Shown: positions 11,020 to 21,625 of the stretch, one piece after another
Numbering within the stretch: the stretch's first letter is position 1
Layout of the letters: every line of letters begins with the position of its first letter
NCBI GenBank assembly: GCA_036898135.1
Contig: CM072523.1
Span: forward strand, 27,363,523 to 27,427,522
Source: Oncomelania hupensis
Taxonomy: Eukaryota > Mollusca > Gastropoda > Littorinimorpha > Pomatiopsidae
DNA length: 64,000 nt
Direction of reading: 5' to 3'
Made by a program: the position numbers and the translations under genes
Notes under the pieces: generated by a model
What the model saw: the letters and a program-made list of their open reading frames with translations, nothing else
Told to the model about the DNA's origin: nothing
The model's database searches: none

Positions 11020-11835
11020 AGCTCACGGCTAGACCCCAGGATGCGGAACACTAGACTATACAAGACAAGGTCTTGGCAAAACCTGTTTTCACTCTAATGG
11101 TAGAGCTTTAGTACTAAATGGCAAGAACTTTCTTCACCTTGACTGAACCTCTACTGGAAGAGCTTTAGTACTATATGGCAAGAACTTCACCTTGACTGAA
11201 TCCTCTGTACCACCTAGCTTAAGACTATAGGAGGACCTTTACTGCTCAGTGTTTCCTTCAATGTTTGTTTGAATCAATACAACCTATGCTAATCTGATAA
11301 ATATAAAAATTGATAGTCTAATGTTTGCTTGTCTTATGGTCCAGCAGAAATCTGTAAACAGATTTACAAGCAAAGTAAAGACTAAAAGAGTATTTAGTAG
11401 GGGTAGACCCCAGGAGGAGGAGGAATGTTTGCTTGTCTTATGGTCCAGCAGAAATCTGTAAACAGATTTACAAGCAAAGTAAAGACTAAAAGAGTATTTA
11501 GTAGGGGTAGACCCCAGGATGCGGAACACTAGACAATACAAGACAAGGTCTTGGCAAGACCTGTTTTCACTCTACTGGTAGAGCTTTAGTACTAAATGGC
11601 AAGAACTTCAGCTTGACTGAATCCTCTGTACCACCTAGCTTAAGACTATAGGAGGACCTTTACTGACTCAGTGTTTCCTTCAGTGTTTGTTTGAATCAAC
11701 ACAACTTATGTTAATCTGATAAATATAAAAATGGATAGACTAATGTTTGCTTATCCTATGGTCCAGCAGAAATTTGTCAACAGAAAATTTACAAGCAAAG
11801 CAAAGAGTATTTAGTTGGGGTTGGGGAATAAAGTA
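11020..11835. repeat. Complex tandem repeat, period about 478 bp with a nested about 105-bp duplication
   Basis: GACCCCAGGATGCGGAACAC occurs at about 11033 and again at about 11511, with the following 250 bases conserved (GCTTTAGTACTAAATGGCAA, CCTAGCTTAAGACTATAGGA). The block AATGTTTGCTTGTC...GGTAGACCCC occurs at about 11319 and, nearly identical, at about 11425; a diverged third copy is at about 11742. Unit 1 also has an internal short duplication of the GAGCTTTAGTACTA segment (about 11102 and 11159). The function is unknown. Confidence 0.8.
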
Positions 11836-12550
11836 TACATGAATAAAAAATAAAAATACTGAATATTTAAATAAGTTACAATCGTACCAACTTCGACTTT
11901 CGACAAAACGTAAGTAGTCGTTCATCTTAAAGAGCTGCTCATGGAAATAGGAAGATAAAATACTAATTAACGACAACACACACAAAAAAAAAAAAGAAAG
12001 AAAGAAGCGATTTCAGTTAAGGTTCCAGGGCCTACACAGCATATAATTTGAAGTAAAGTTTCTGATGTACTTCTGAGAAACGATAACAAGAAGAAAAACA
12101 CACAGTTCAATACAGTTATTCACATTCAGAAAAAAGCAGACTAAAAGCAGACTAACACTAACTAAAGGCGCAAAATGACCCTAAGGCGCGTTTCTTTTCC
12201 TTATTCCTTGCCAGGACATTCTATCTTCAAAGAATGTACAGTGCCAAGACATGAAACGCCACGTTTTCTTTCATGTATACATAAAAAAGTACAGCTTATG
12301 GCAAAGTAGGGAAATACACAGACGGGTTCCAACAAAGACTGACATTAATACGGTGATGGCCGCAGACGATTAGACGCCCTAAAAAAAAAGCTTACATTTT
12401 GACCCACATCACACAGAGTATCATTCATTGTCGCAGTGTAACATTATGACACGGATCAAAACAGGGCAAGAGACTGAGAAAATGAGGAATGCATCTTCAA
12501 GCAGTGTTTCTTCAATCATTTCTACAACATGTCTTTGTAATCTCCATTTC

Positions 12551-12757
<207 letters not shown>

Positions 12758-14049
12758 TTTATGAATATACGTGAAATAAAATAAATGAACTGATCTATTT
12801 CACGCTTGGACTCTTGTAAAGGGATAATAATGAAAATGCAATAAATGTCCAGTAAACACTAGTAGATCTTTCTTCGGCAACGTAATTCGAACAGGCAAAA
12901 AAGTATGCCCCATGATGCACTTTGAATACACTAGTAATAAGTAAAATAACATATTAACCAAGCACCCATGGCCATATATATGGGTGTGATGAGTTACGCT
13001 AAATAGACCACAGGATTCTGAAATTGTATCTTTAATTTTTTTTTAAAGTATCTGGAACTACCAAACAAAGCTGAACTTACAAACTTTAACAAAATTACAA
13101 TGTACCAATCGCCATTAGGGACTTATACTAGGGTTTCGAGGTTCTGATTTTCAGTATTCGCTATTCTATACCGTATACTATCATAATCATGTCGGTATAA
13201 TTGACCTCGTACCCAGCAAAAAAGAAGCTAGGGAACTACGGCAGCAAAAGGAGCAAATGAGACTGGGCAGAGTACTATGTACCTAGCGCTAACGACAGTA
13301 GGACCGGCCAACATTCAATTTGGCAGGCCAATCGCCACCTTGTCAGGGCTAGGGAAGGGAGAGAAGCCTGCTGAGAAATTTAGTGACCTCCCTTGACCCT
13401 AGGCCCGCTAGGCGGGCTTGTCAGGCATGACATGGAAATCATTGCACAAAAGGCGTCGGGCGAAGCTTCCAACTCCATCACGACACTGATACCTACCTAC
13501 CTACGCAACTGATCCTGGGATCTCTCTACTATGTAAATCACTACCCATAAGAAAACACACACACACCCACACACACTAACAACATTTAACAGATAGAACA
13601 GTCATCTGCCTGTTATTCAAATAGCGCTTCTCCCAAGATTATTTGTTGTGAACACATGCCATAAACTAATCAGATTAACTCTTGCATGCATAACTAAACC
13701 TTATCTTAAATTAAAATCGATGAAGTATATAATTATACCAACCGAAAGAAAACTCGTTTCAAGCGAAGGAAAACTCGTTTCAAACTACAAATAATTATAT
13801 TTAATAAGTATACAAATTATTATGATGAACACAAGAACTATGTTTCGATCACTACAGTCTGTGTAACAGCAGTTATTGTACATATATCTATACGAATTAA
13901 CACTGGGTACATCAAGGAAACTATCCGTGGGGATCGACCCATTACGTTAATGAAATTGTCCAGTTGAAGACCTTCAGCGCTAAGGCCAGTCTGGCAAGAG
14001 TGCTGACAAATTCGTAGCCGAGGAAGGGGCGAAAAGAGATTGGGGGGTG

Positions 14050-14086
14050 GAGGAGGGCGAGAGAGAGAAAGAGAGAGTGAGTGAGT

Positions 14087-14117
<31 letters not shown>

Positions 14118-14120
14118 AAA
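14050..14120. repeat. (GA)n/poly-G low-complexity tract
   Basis: GAGAGA with GAGT interruptions, ending in ten G residues. Confidence 0.9.
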
Positions 14121-14848
14121 GAGATAGAGTTCAAACAATTGAGTATTTATTATTTGTTGTTCTATTTGTTAGGCCCTAACAATACATGTAAGGTTTTTTC
14201 CCCCACTTATCCTTTACTTATTAACTATTACTCGTCAAACGGTCAATACTTGAGAATCTGATTAATAATGTCTTAGATTCCAATCATGCCATTGCAATTT
14301 CAACAGCGTAGTGCATGCTATCATTCTTAATTAGTAACCAAGTTCGTATAAATTAATTAGTAATAACTAATATCCCCCCCCCCTAACCATCACCACCATA
14401 CACCCCAATATTGTGCTTTCAAATGCTTTGTTATGTCGGAAACAACATTACTTAACAATGACTCCCTACCCCAATTCTTCTTGTCGTGCACTGGGTGACT
14501 GTCCCGACCGTTCCCCAATCTCAGTGTCAGCAGCGGCCACACAACAGTCCCAGACACAGTCTTCTTCTTTTTTATTTTTTTTATTTTACAAAGACCACAC
14601 TATCGATCCCCGGCCAAGTGCTCAAGACGCTGATTGCAGCTTGTACTCAGCTCCCATAAAGCAAAAGCCACTGTAGAGGGGTAGGGTTGGGGCTGTGTTG
14701 GGTAGATCCCGGGAAGCGACTCGTTGTAAGAGAGAGGTCTTCTGCCACTGCGGTGCTTACAGCCAACATGATGAAAACTCGTTTGGGGCCGGTCACGGTA
14801 TTTCACAATTTAAGGACAACAATGCGAACCAAATGTAGTAGTTGTTGT

Positions 14849-14873
14849 TGATGATGATGATGATGATGATGAT
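14849..14873. repeat. (GAT)n microsatellite
   Basis: Eight GAT triplets. Confidence 0.9.
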
Positions 14874-17539
14874 CACCGAGGTTTTTCTCCGGGTCCTCCG
14901 GTATCCTCCCTCTCTTTAATAATGGTAGTGGATGCAGTCAATATAAACATAAAAAAAATAAAAATTCGATTTCCTTTCGTCTTCTAATAGAGATCTCCCT
15001 GCATTTACACCACATGTTAAAGTGATAGATGTGTGTTTGTTGTGTGTGTGTGTGAGTGGGTGATACATGTGAGCGTGTATGTTGGCACAGATCGCCGCGC
15101 TATGAGCCTGATTGGTTATTTAGGGAAAATCGCCTATATACCATCCAGTATGATGATGATGATGACGATGACGAAGATTATGACGATGGTGATGACGACA
15201 ACGATTATTATGATGATGGCAAAAAGTGAAGGGGATCAACAACGGCAACTGCTACTACGTCTACTGCTTTAGTGCTGCAAGATGTCATGTATAGATTTCG
15301 ACTCCCTCTATACAGGTGCGTTTGAGTTGGAGGGTTAAAAAAAAGTAGCGTGAATACAAATAATTATTATTATCCATTTTAGCCTAAACATTTAAAGTTT
15401 GCCGTTACCGTCTCTGTATAGTACATATTGTAAAATGTACTGTTACTCCTCACACAAATTGACAGACAAGTACATATCTATTTCAATCTTCCCAAACTTT
15501 TCAGCCAAACTTCTGCAAAACAGACCAACAACAGGGTTCGAAAGGACACGCAAAAGTTTGCTTTTTCATCCGATCATTCCAAGTTTACCCCGAAGAAACT
15601 TCTTGTCATCGAAGACTGTCAAATATAGTTAAATCTGTACAACACAGCCGATAAAGCCAGAAAGACTCTTCTCAACCTCCCACTCCCTCAACAGGGGGAA
15701 AAAGAGTTGGGTTGTAATAGTAAACAGTTCGGTCACGTGTAAGTGTGACGATACAGAACATACAGGGTATCAAAGGTACGCTGAAAGATGCTAGCTTCTT
15801 TCAAAGAAGTTTTCCTCGGCTCCGTGATACTCATCCCGAGCGTTAGCAAAAACCTGTCATGATGTCAGACGAACCTGCCGAACTCGAGACTGATAAAAGT
15901 GTTGTTTTTTTCTTCTCTCTCTCTCTTTTTGTGGGGGAGGGGGAAGGAAAAGGGGAGGGAAAGGTGGATGGGGGGCCAGAGAAGGGATTCTTTTTGAAAT
16001 TGTTTGGCCTCGAATGCCATCTACGGGAAACGGTTGCGCCTGTACGTGTTGCTCAAATTCTAAATGCAACAGTTTGACAAACTCTAGCAGACACTCTCAA
16101 ACTAACTTTTTGCGGAGTAGCCGGGACTCGTGATTGATAGTGATATGGTTTGAAAACTAGTTAACAAGTAAAGACAAGAATACGTACAAAGAACAAACAC
16201 ACTTGGCGATCGCTCATGTCTTCTTTTTACAATGTTTGACGTGATAGCAAAGCTTGTCCGCAAAACCAATAAACGATACCCATCAGTTCAAGCAACAATA
16301 GAAATTCGTCAACTTGTAACGTCAAAATTGAATTTCAACTTAACCATCAAGTAAAACATTTAACGATAACATTTAAACAATACGATGTGAAATCAGTTAT
16401 CACACTACGCGACAGGGGGCAGTTACACAACAAAGATGATGACTTAACGAAGTGGAATGTAATTTTTAATGCTGCAAACAAGCCTCCACCATAATGAAAC
16501 AAAATGGGATGGGACATTTTGCAAGAAGAAACTGAATGTCTGCAAACTGAAAGGGACTCATTTTATTAACAAAAATCTGGCAACCCCTGGAGAAGCAGAA
16601 AACCGTGACTTGCAGATCAATCCGATACAGAAACTGCCGAAATAACGGAAGAGAATATTTTAACTAAGTTTAGAGCACAAAACAAGCCTGGAAGAGGAAG
16701 AGAACTACGAAGAGGTGGCAGGGGCAGGAAACAGAACAGATGAGGAATAAGTCGCTGGGGATCAAAAAGGCATAGGGAGGTAAGAGGAGGGAAGAGGATG
16801 GGGGAATGTCAGAGGAGGAGGGTGGTAGAGATGGCGGGGGAGCTAGAGTAGGAAAGAAAGATCGGGGCTGTAAACTCTGCAGAATATGTGATGATAAATG
16901 GCAGCAAAGTCACAAGGCAAATGACATGTCAGGAGGAGAGAAAACGGGCGCCCTGGATTGGAGCGGCAGCGCAATTTCAAATTTCAGCCATTAATCAATC
17001 TTCTCCTGACGGCTCGTTTCTTTGCTCCAATAGACCTATAGACATGTTCGTAGGCCGCCACGTTTGCCTTCCTGTCCTCCTTCAGCGGCCTCGTGTAGAT
17101 GATGTAAGCGATGGGACTCTGATGAATAGCAATTACAAAACACCCTCTTTCAGTCTTCAGTTCCAGCCCCCAGCTTGATTTAGTGCCCTTACAGTAGCCC
17201 GTACCCCCTGCTAGTGAACGACCCCCTTGTTCCCTTTACACACGACCAACTCACTGCGTGATGTAAATAGTCCTAGGCTTTCCAGTGATTTACTACACTT
17301 CAAGTGATCGGTCTTTTAATGTTCAAAATGGGATCCGGGGCCCCTGGCTTGATCGATCTACTAGATTTACTGCTTGTTAAACACCATCTGCTCCCTCCGA
17401 TCCATTTTTTTTTTAAAGAACGGCATCATGTGCTTTAAAACTTCAAGCTCAACAACTTTCTCTACTGAAGTTAGTCTTAAACAACATCCTAAATGTGTAA
17501 TTTATTTAGTACTGCGATCTTTGCACAGTTATGTCAAGA

Positions 17540-18064
17540 ATTCAGTCAGTCCATTCTCGAATGTTGTACTCCCACCTCTTTTTCTGTCTCCTGGACTCCA
17601 TCTTCTTCTGCCTCCTTGCACTGTGCCTTGCAGGATGGTTTGCAAGGCCTGATGCTCTGGTGATGTGTCCATACCATCGAAGTTTCCGTTTCTTCACCAC
17701 TGTAAGCATGTCATCGTTTTGTCCAATGGCTTGTGTAATGGTCTGTCGGACTTCGTTGTTGGTGATTTACTGGGTATAGGAAATGCCAGAAGTCTTCTGT
17801 AGCACCTCATCTCCATGATTTGTATTCTTCGATGCAGGTCTGCTGTGATGGTCCATGTTTCGCAAGCGTATAGGAAGATGGAGATGACAAGGTGAGCGCA
17901 GCAGCCTTACCTTAGAATGTAGACTGATGGTCATGTCTTTCCAAATGGGCTTCAACCTTGTCAGTACTGCAGTTGTTTGTGCGATTCTGGAGAGGACTTC
18001 CTGTTGGGACTCATTGTCTGATTCAATGACTCCTAAATATGTTGAGAATGGAACAACCATCCTA
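17540..18064 (-). mobile_element. Truncated non-LTR retrotransposon, copy 1 (RT C-terminal region)
   Basis: The minus strand encodes [20 protein letters not shown] and then [20 protein letters not shown]. This corresponds to the conserved region downstream of the reverse transcriptase core in a common invertebrate LINE type. It then frameshifts through the region normally reading RRLLGISY. It shares near-identical blocks with copies at 28553-29060 and 48655-49360. Both ends are truncated and the reading frame is broken; it is a dead copy. Confidence 0.8.
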
Positions 18065-18086
18065 ATTTAGAATACTTTCACTTTGA

Positions 18087-18096
18087 AATTAATAAT

Positions 18097-18171
<75 letters not shown>
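18087..18171. repeat. (TAA)n microsatellite
   Basis: About 27 AAT triplets next to LINE copy 1. Confidence 0.95.
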
Positions 18172-18603
18172 TTCTGATAGCACAAGAAAAGGGGGTTGGC
18201 TGGGTAAAAAAAAAAAATCATAATTATGACTTTGATACCATTGCTTTCACTTTCAGAGTTTACATTTATCGTTACTTATAACTCTTAATTATTATATTTC
18301 AAGCATGGTTTACTGAGTTCCTGTCTGTAAAAAAACACACACACACACACACAAACAAAACATTATCTGTTTTCTATCGATCAACTTTCACCAACTACTA
18401 CTACTAGATAAAACTACTTATGTTCTACTACTCTTACGAATACAATATATACTTATTCTCCGCCCAAATTGGGCCATTATATGGAATTCTTTGCCATCCG
18501 ACCTCAGAAATATTGCTGGCATTTCGATTTTAAATCTCAACTTAAAACCAATATTTTCAGACATTTTCGTAAAAATGAATGCTTATTGTACAACCATCCA
18601 CTG

Positions 18604-18605
<2 letters not shown>

Positions 18606-18647
<42 letters not shown>
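18606..18647. repeat. (CT)n microsatellite
   Basis: About 21 CT dinucleotides. Confidence 0.95.
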
Positions 18648-18649
<2 letters not shown>

Positions 18650-19224
18650 CACATACTTTTGCCTTGATGACTATAGGTTGCATGATGCTAAAATGGACTG
18701 GTATGTGAAGCTGCGTACTTGCATGCGAGAGTTTTTGTGTTTCAGTCACTCAGGCTTACAGAGTTCAGCCATTTAAAGTTCCATGATCTATATATATATA
18801 AATATTATAGTACTTATTATTCATAATTATTATAATTACTACTACTAATATAAACTCTACTCAATAATACTGACTTACAAATTTATAGCATTTTACTTCC
18901 ATAAAATTTGAAGTTTTATTCCCAACCTCCGTTCAGTACACTAGTACTGTATGATAACGTTTAACCATTTCTTGCACATTGAAGGCTTCAGATAAAAGTA
19001 CCAGGTAACATTCACTTTATCTTTAGAATTAAATTGATTTTGATCCCCTGTGTCAAGTAAGAGTTCAGAGTTGGTTGTGGCATGCCTATGTGATACTCTG
19101 TGAAGTTCAAACTAAGTTTAGGCAGTGTAAAAAGGTAACAACTGCAAATGAAAGATCCGGAGGTGGAAAAAATATTCCAAGCCGCAATTGCAGGGAAAGT
19201 TGCACCATGCTCATTTTGGGAGCT

Positions 19225-20020
19225 ATTGAAGTAGATCTATGTCAACACCTTGACCTCCATTTTCAACTCAGCAGTGACAGATGCCGCCACTAAGATCCTT
19301 GGCAAGCACCGCCCAAAGAAGAAACCGTGGATCACACCTGAACTTTTGGACCTGTGTAACAAATGAAAAGAGATGAAAAGGAAAAAGAACACCTCACAAG
19401 GAGCTGAGGCCTATAAAAAAAATCAACAGTAACATCCGAAAAGGTCTGCGCACATCAAAGGAGAACTGGATAGAAGTAGAAGATTGATGCCAGGAAATAT
19501 AGAACAATTTGAATAAGAACAACAGCAAGAAGGCCTACCAGACTGAAGTAGCTGACAAGTGTTAAACAGCCACTTGAAGGTCTCCATGATCCAAACCAAG
19601 TCTGGCTTGTGCCTTACAGAAGAACAAGAAGTCTTGGACAGATGGACAAAGTACTGCTCTGAACTTTACAACCACACACCAAACGGAGACCTATCAGTTC
19701 TAGCATGTCCCCAAAACAGAGAAGAAAAAATCCTTCCAATTTCCCGAGACGAAGTTGAGGAAGCAGTGCAACTGTTGAAGAAGGAGAAGTCAGTGGGAGT
19801 GAACAACATACCTGTAGAATTGCTTTAAGCAGGAGGAGATCAAGAATCGATAATTGATGCCCTCACCATTATCTGTAGTGTAACAAGATCTGGAAGAGTG
19901 GGGAGTGGCCTACACTATGGACCCAATCACCTGTCATCACTCTTCCCAAAAATGGTAACCTTAAGGAGTGTCAAAATTACCCCACCATCAACATCATCAG
20001 CCATACATCAGTCCTCCTGG
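19225..20020 (+). mobile_element. Truncated non-LTR retrotransposon, copy 2 (linker and RT N-terminal part)
   Basis: In one broken frame the plus strand reads DAATKILGKHRPKKKPWITP (about 19280), then LTEEQEVLDRWTKYCSELYN and ISRDEVEEAVQLLKKEKSVG followed by VNNIPVEL. This is the typical linker and beginning of the RT domain in this LINE type. Stops and frameshifts at about 19360, 19480, 19560 and 19827 show it is dead. The sequence then jumps directly to a LINE 3' end at 20040, so the central RT is deleted. Confidence 0.8.
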
Positions 20021-20039
20021 AAATAAGATCAAGATGGAT

Positions 20040-20185
20040 TCAGTCTAAAACTAGCCTCTTGTGACATCAAGAATGGACTGGCTTGACACTGAGCGAAGCC
20101 ATGAGGAGAGAGAAAGATGGAGTATGCTGGTTAAGCGGTCATCTGTGGTGCCCCAACGACTTTCGAGCTACGGGATAGGATAGGG
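20040..20185 (+). mobile_element. LINE 3' end, copy 2b
   Basis: GAATGGACTGGCTTGACACT matches the NIREWTGL region of copy 4 (49237-49256). It is followed by the shared 3' UTR (GTCATCTGTGGTGCCCCAAC, GGGATAGGATAGG tail). It is probably the 3' end belonging to the internally deleted copy 2. Confidence 0.75.
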
Positions 20186-20470
20186 AAAAAAAAAAGGTAA
20201 AGGTGTTCCCAGTCGCTGAGAAAGGAAGTGTTTGGGACCTTCAATTTATCTAGGCCAGCACAATGAGGGCAGCATCTATCTTCACTCCCTCCCTGCGTTA
20301 CCTTCCCCGGTTCTAAAACAGATCCAAGTACCCATTCACAGCTGAGTGGACTGGGGTGCGCTTTTTCCAATCTTTTTGTGTCATTGAGTGGTGGTGTTGC
20401 CTTCCAGCAATTGTCACCCAACCAAGAACAGGTCTTCCGAACGTTGCTTAACAAGAAACATTGCTAGCAT
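20133..20470 (-). repeat. 5S-derived SINE, copy B (inverted)
   Basis: The reverse complement reads TTGTTAAGCAACGTTCGG, then CTTGGTTGGGTGACAATTGC and AATGGGTACTTGGATCTG, ending in the GCTGGCCTAGA body shared with copy D. It overlaps the LINE 3' end boundary, suggesting nested insertion. Confidence 0.7.
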
Positions 20471-20587
20471 GGCAAATGTGCCCAAAGCACTTCACTAAAT
20501 GCGCCACCAAGGCAGTGGAGACTGGTGTTCTTTTTTACTTTTTTAAAAATGTATTTCATTTTATGTTATTTGATTTTATGATTTTAG

Positions 20588-20675
20588 AATGAAGCCATGA
20601 GGATTGCCGAGGAGTATGCTGGTTAAACGATCATCTGTGGAGCCCCAACAACCTTTGAGTTATGGTATAGGATAA
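20588..20675 (+). mobile_element. LINE 3' UTR fragment, copy 3b
   Basis: GAAGCCATGAGGATTGCCGA...TGCTGGTTAAACGATCATC ...TATAGGATAAAA repeats the terminal 90 bases of the LINE family, a very short 5'-truncated insertion. Confidence 0.7.
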
Positions 20676-20867
20676 AATCATTTCATGAAATTCATAACCC
20701 ATTTTACTTATTATTCAATATTCTTATTACTATTTTATATTATATTATATCATTGATAATAATAATCATAATAATAACAATAATAGTTATTATTATTACA
20801 GAACTTTGCTATTATTATTATTATTATTTGTTATTATTGTCATAATTTCATTTATTTAAACATATAA

Positions 20868-21128
20868 GCTTGATGAGAGCGGTGTCTATCTTCTCTCCAT
20901 TGCTGCTTTACCTCCCCTGGTTCTGAACAGATCCTGGTACCCATTCACAGCTGGGTGTGTCATGCGCTTGTTTCATGCTTTTTTTTTTTTTGGGGGGGGG
21001 GGGGGGGGTGCCCAGGGGGGTTCAATTGATAATTTGATGGTTGCCTTCCATGTAATGACGCATGGTCACCCATCCAAGTACTAACCCAGCGTTACTTATC
21101 ATGAAACATTGCTAACATGTGCCCAAAT
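20868..21128 (-). repeat. 5S-derived SINE, copy C (left arm of inverted pair)
   Basis: The reverse complement carries GTAACGCTGGGTTAGTACTT then GGATGGGTGACCATGC, a poly-C/poly-A core (plus-strand T run then G run at about 20981-21009), and AATGGGTACCAGGATCTG. It is nearly identical, in opposite orientation, to copy D, including the homopolymer core. Confidence 0.85.
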
Positions 21129-21321
21129 ATATTTATTTACTTTGCTTAAAAAAAAATCCCGAGTAAGGGTGTATGTTCTGTCACTAAATTTCAGACTACC
21201 TTCTATCAATATCAATCACACAAAAAAAATTACAAATGAAACATGATAAAGCCATCCACCATTTTGTTTGATTTATTTGTGCAGTGGTTTGGGTACATAC
21301 ATAAATTAGCAATGAATGTTT

Positions 21322-21625
21322 CATGATAAGTAACGCTGGGTTAGTACTTGGATGGGTGACCATGCATCATTACATGGAAGGCAACCATCAATTGACCCCC
21401 CCCCCCCCCCCCTCCAAAAAAAAAAAAAGCATGAAACAAGTGCACGACACACCCAGCTGTGAATGGGTACCAGGATGTGTTTAGAACCAGGGGAGGTAAG
21501 GCAGCAATGGAGAGGAGATAGACACCGCTCTCATCAAGCTGGCCTAGAGAAAAAGGAGGTCCTAGATGCCTCTCCCCTCAACGACCTAAAGGTTACAGGA
21601 ACACCACCTACATTTACTATCAATT
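21322..21625 (+). repeat. 5S-derived SINE, copy D (right arm of inverted pair)
   Basis: The 5S box-C-like TTAGTACTTGGATGGGTGAC starts at about 21343. Then follow poly-C (about 21397-21412), poly-A, AATGGGTACCAGGATGTG and GCTGGCCTAGAG. The open frame at 21463-21645 is simply the SINE body and not a gene. Confidence 0.85.

Larger units (their letters stand above)
12758..17539. other. No gene recognised; several short repeats
   Basis: Holds GA/poly-G at 14050-14120, (GAT)n at 14849-14873 and an imperfect GAT stretch at 15152-15215. The segment 13250-13500 (GACTGGGCAGAG to CACGACACTGATACC) looks like a decayed dispersed element but cannot be typed. The short frames at 13838-17180 on both strands show no domain and several begin at non-ATG codons. 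Confidence 0.4.

Noticed and set aside
11284..11541. Possible internally repeated protein on minus
   Set aside because: The repetition follows the DNA-level tandem duplication, with no ATG-supported or conserved domain.
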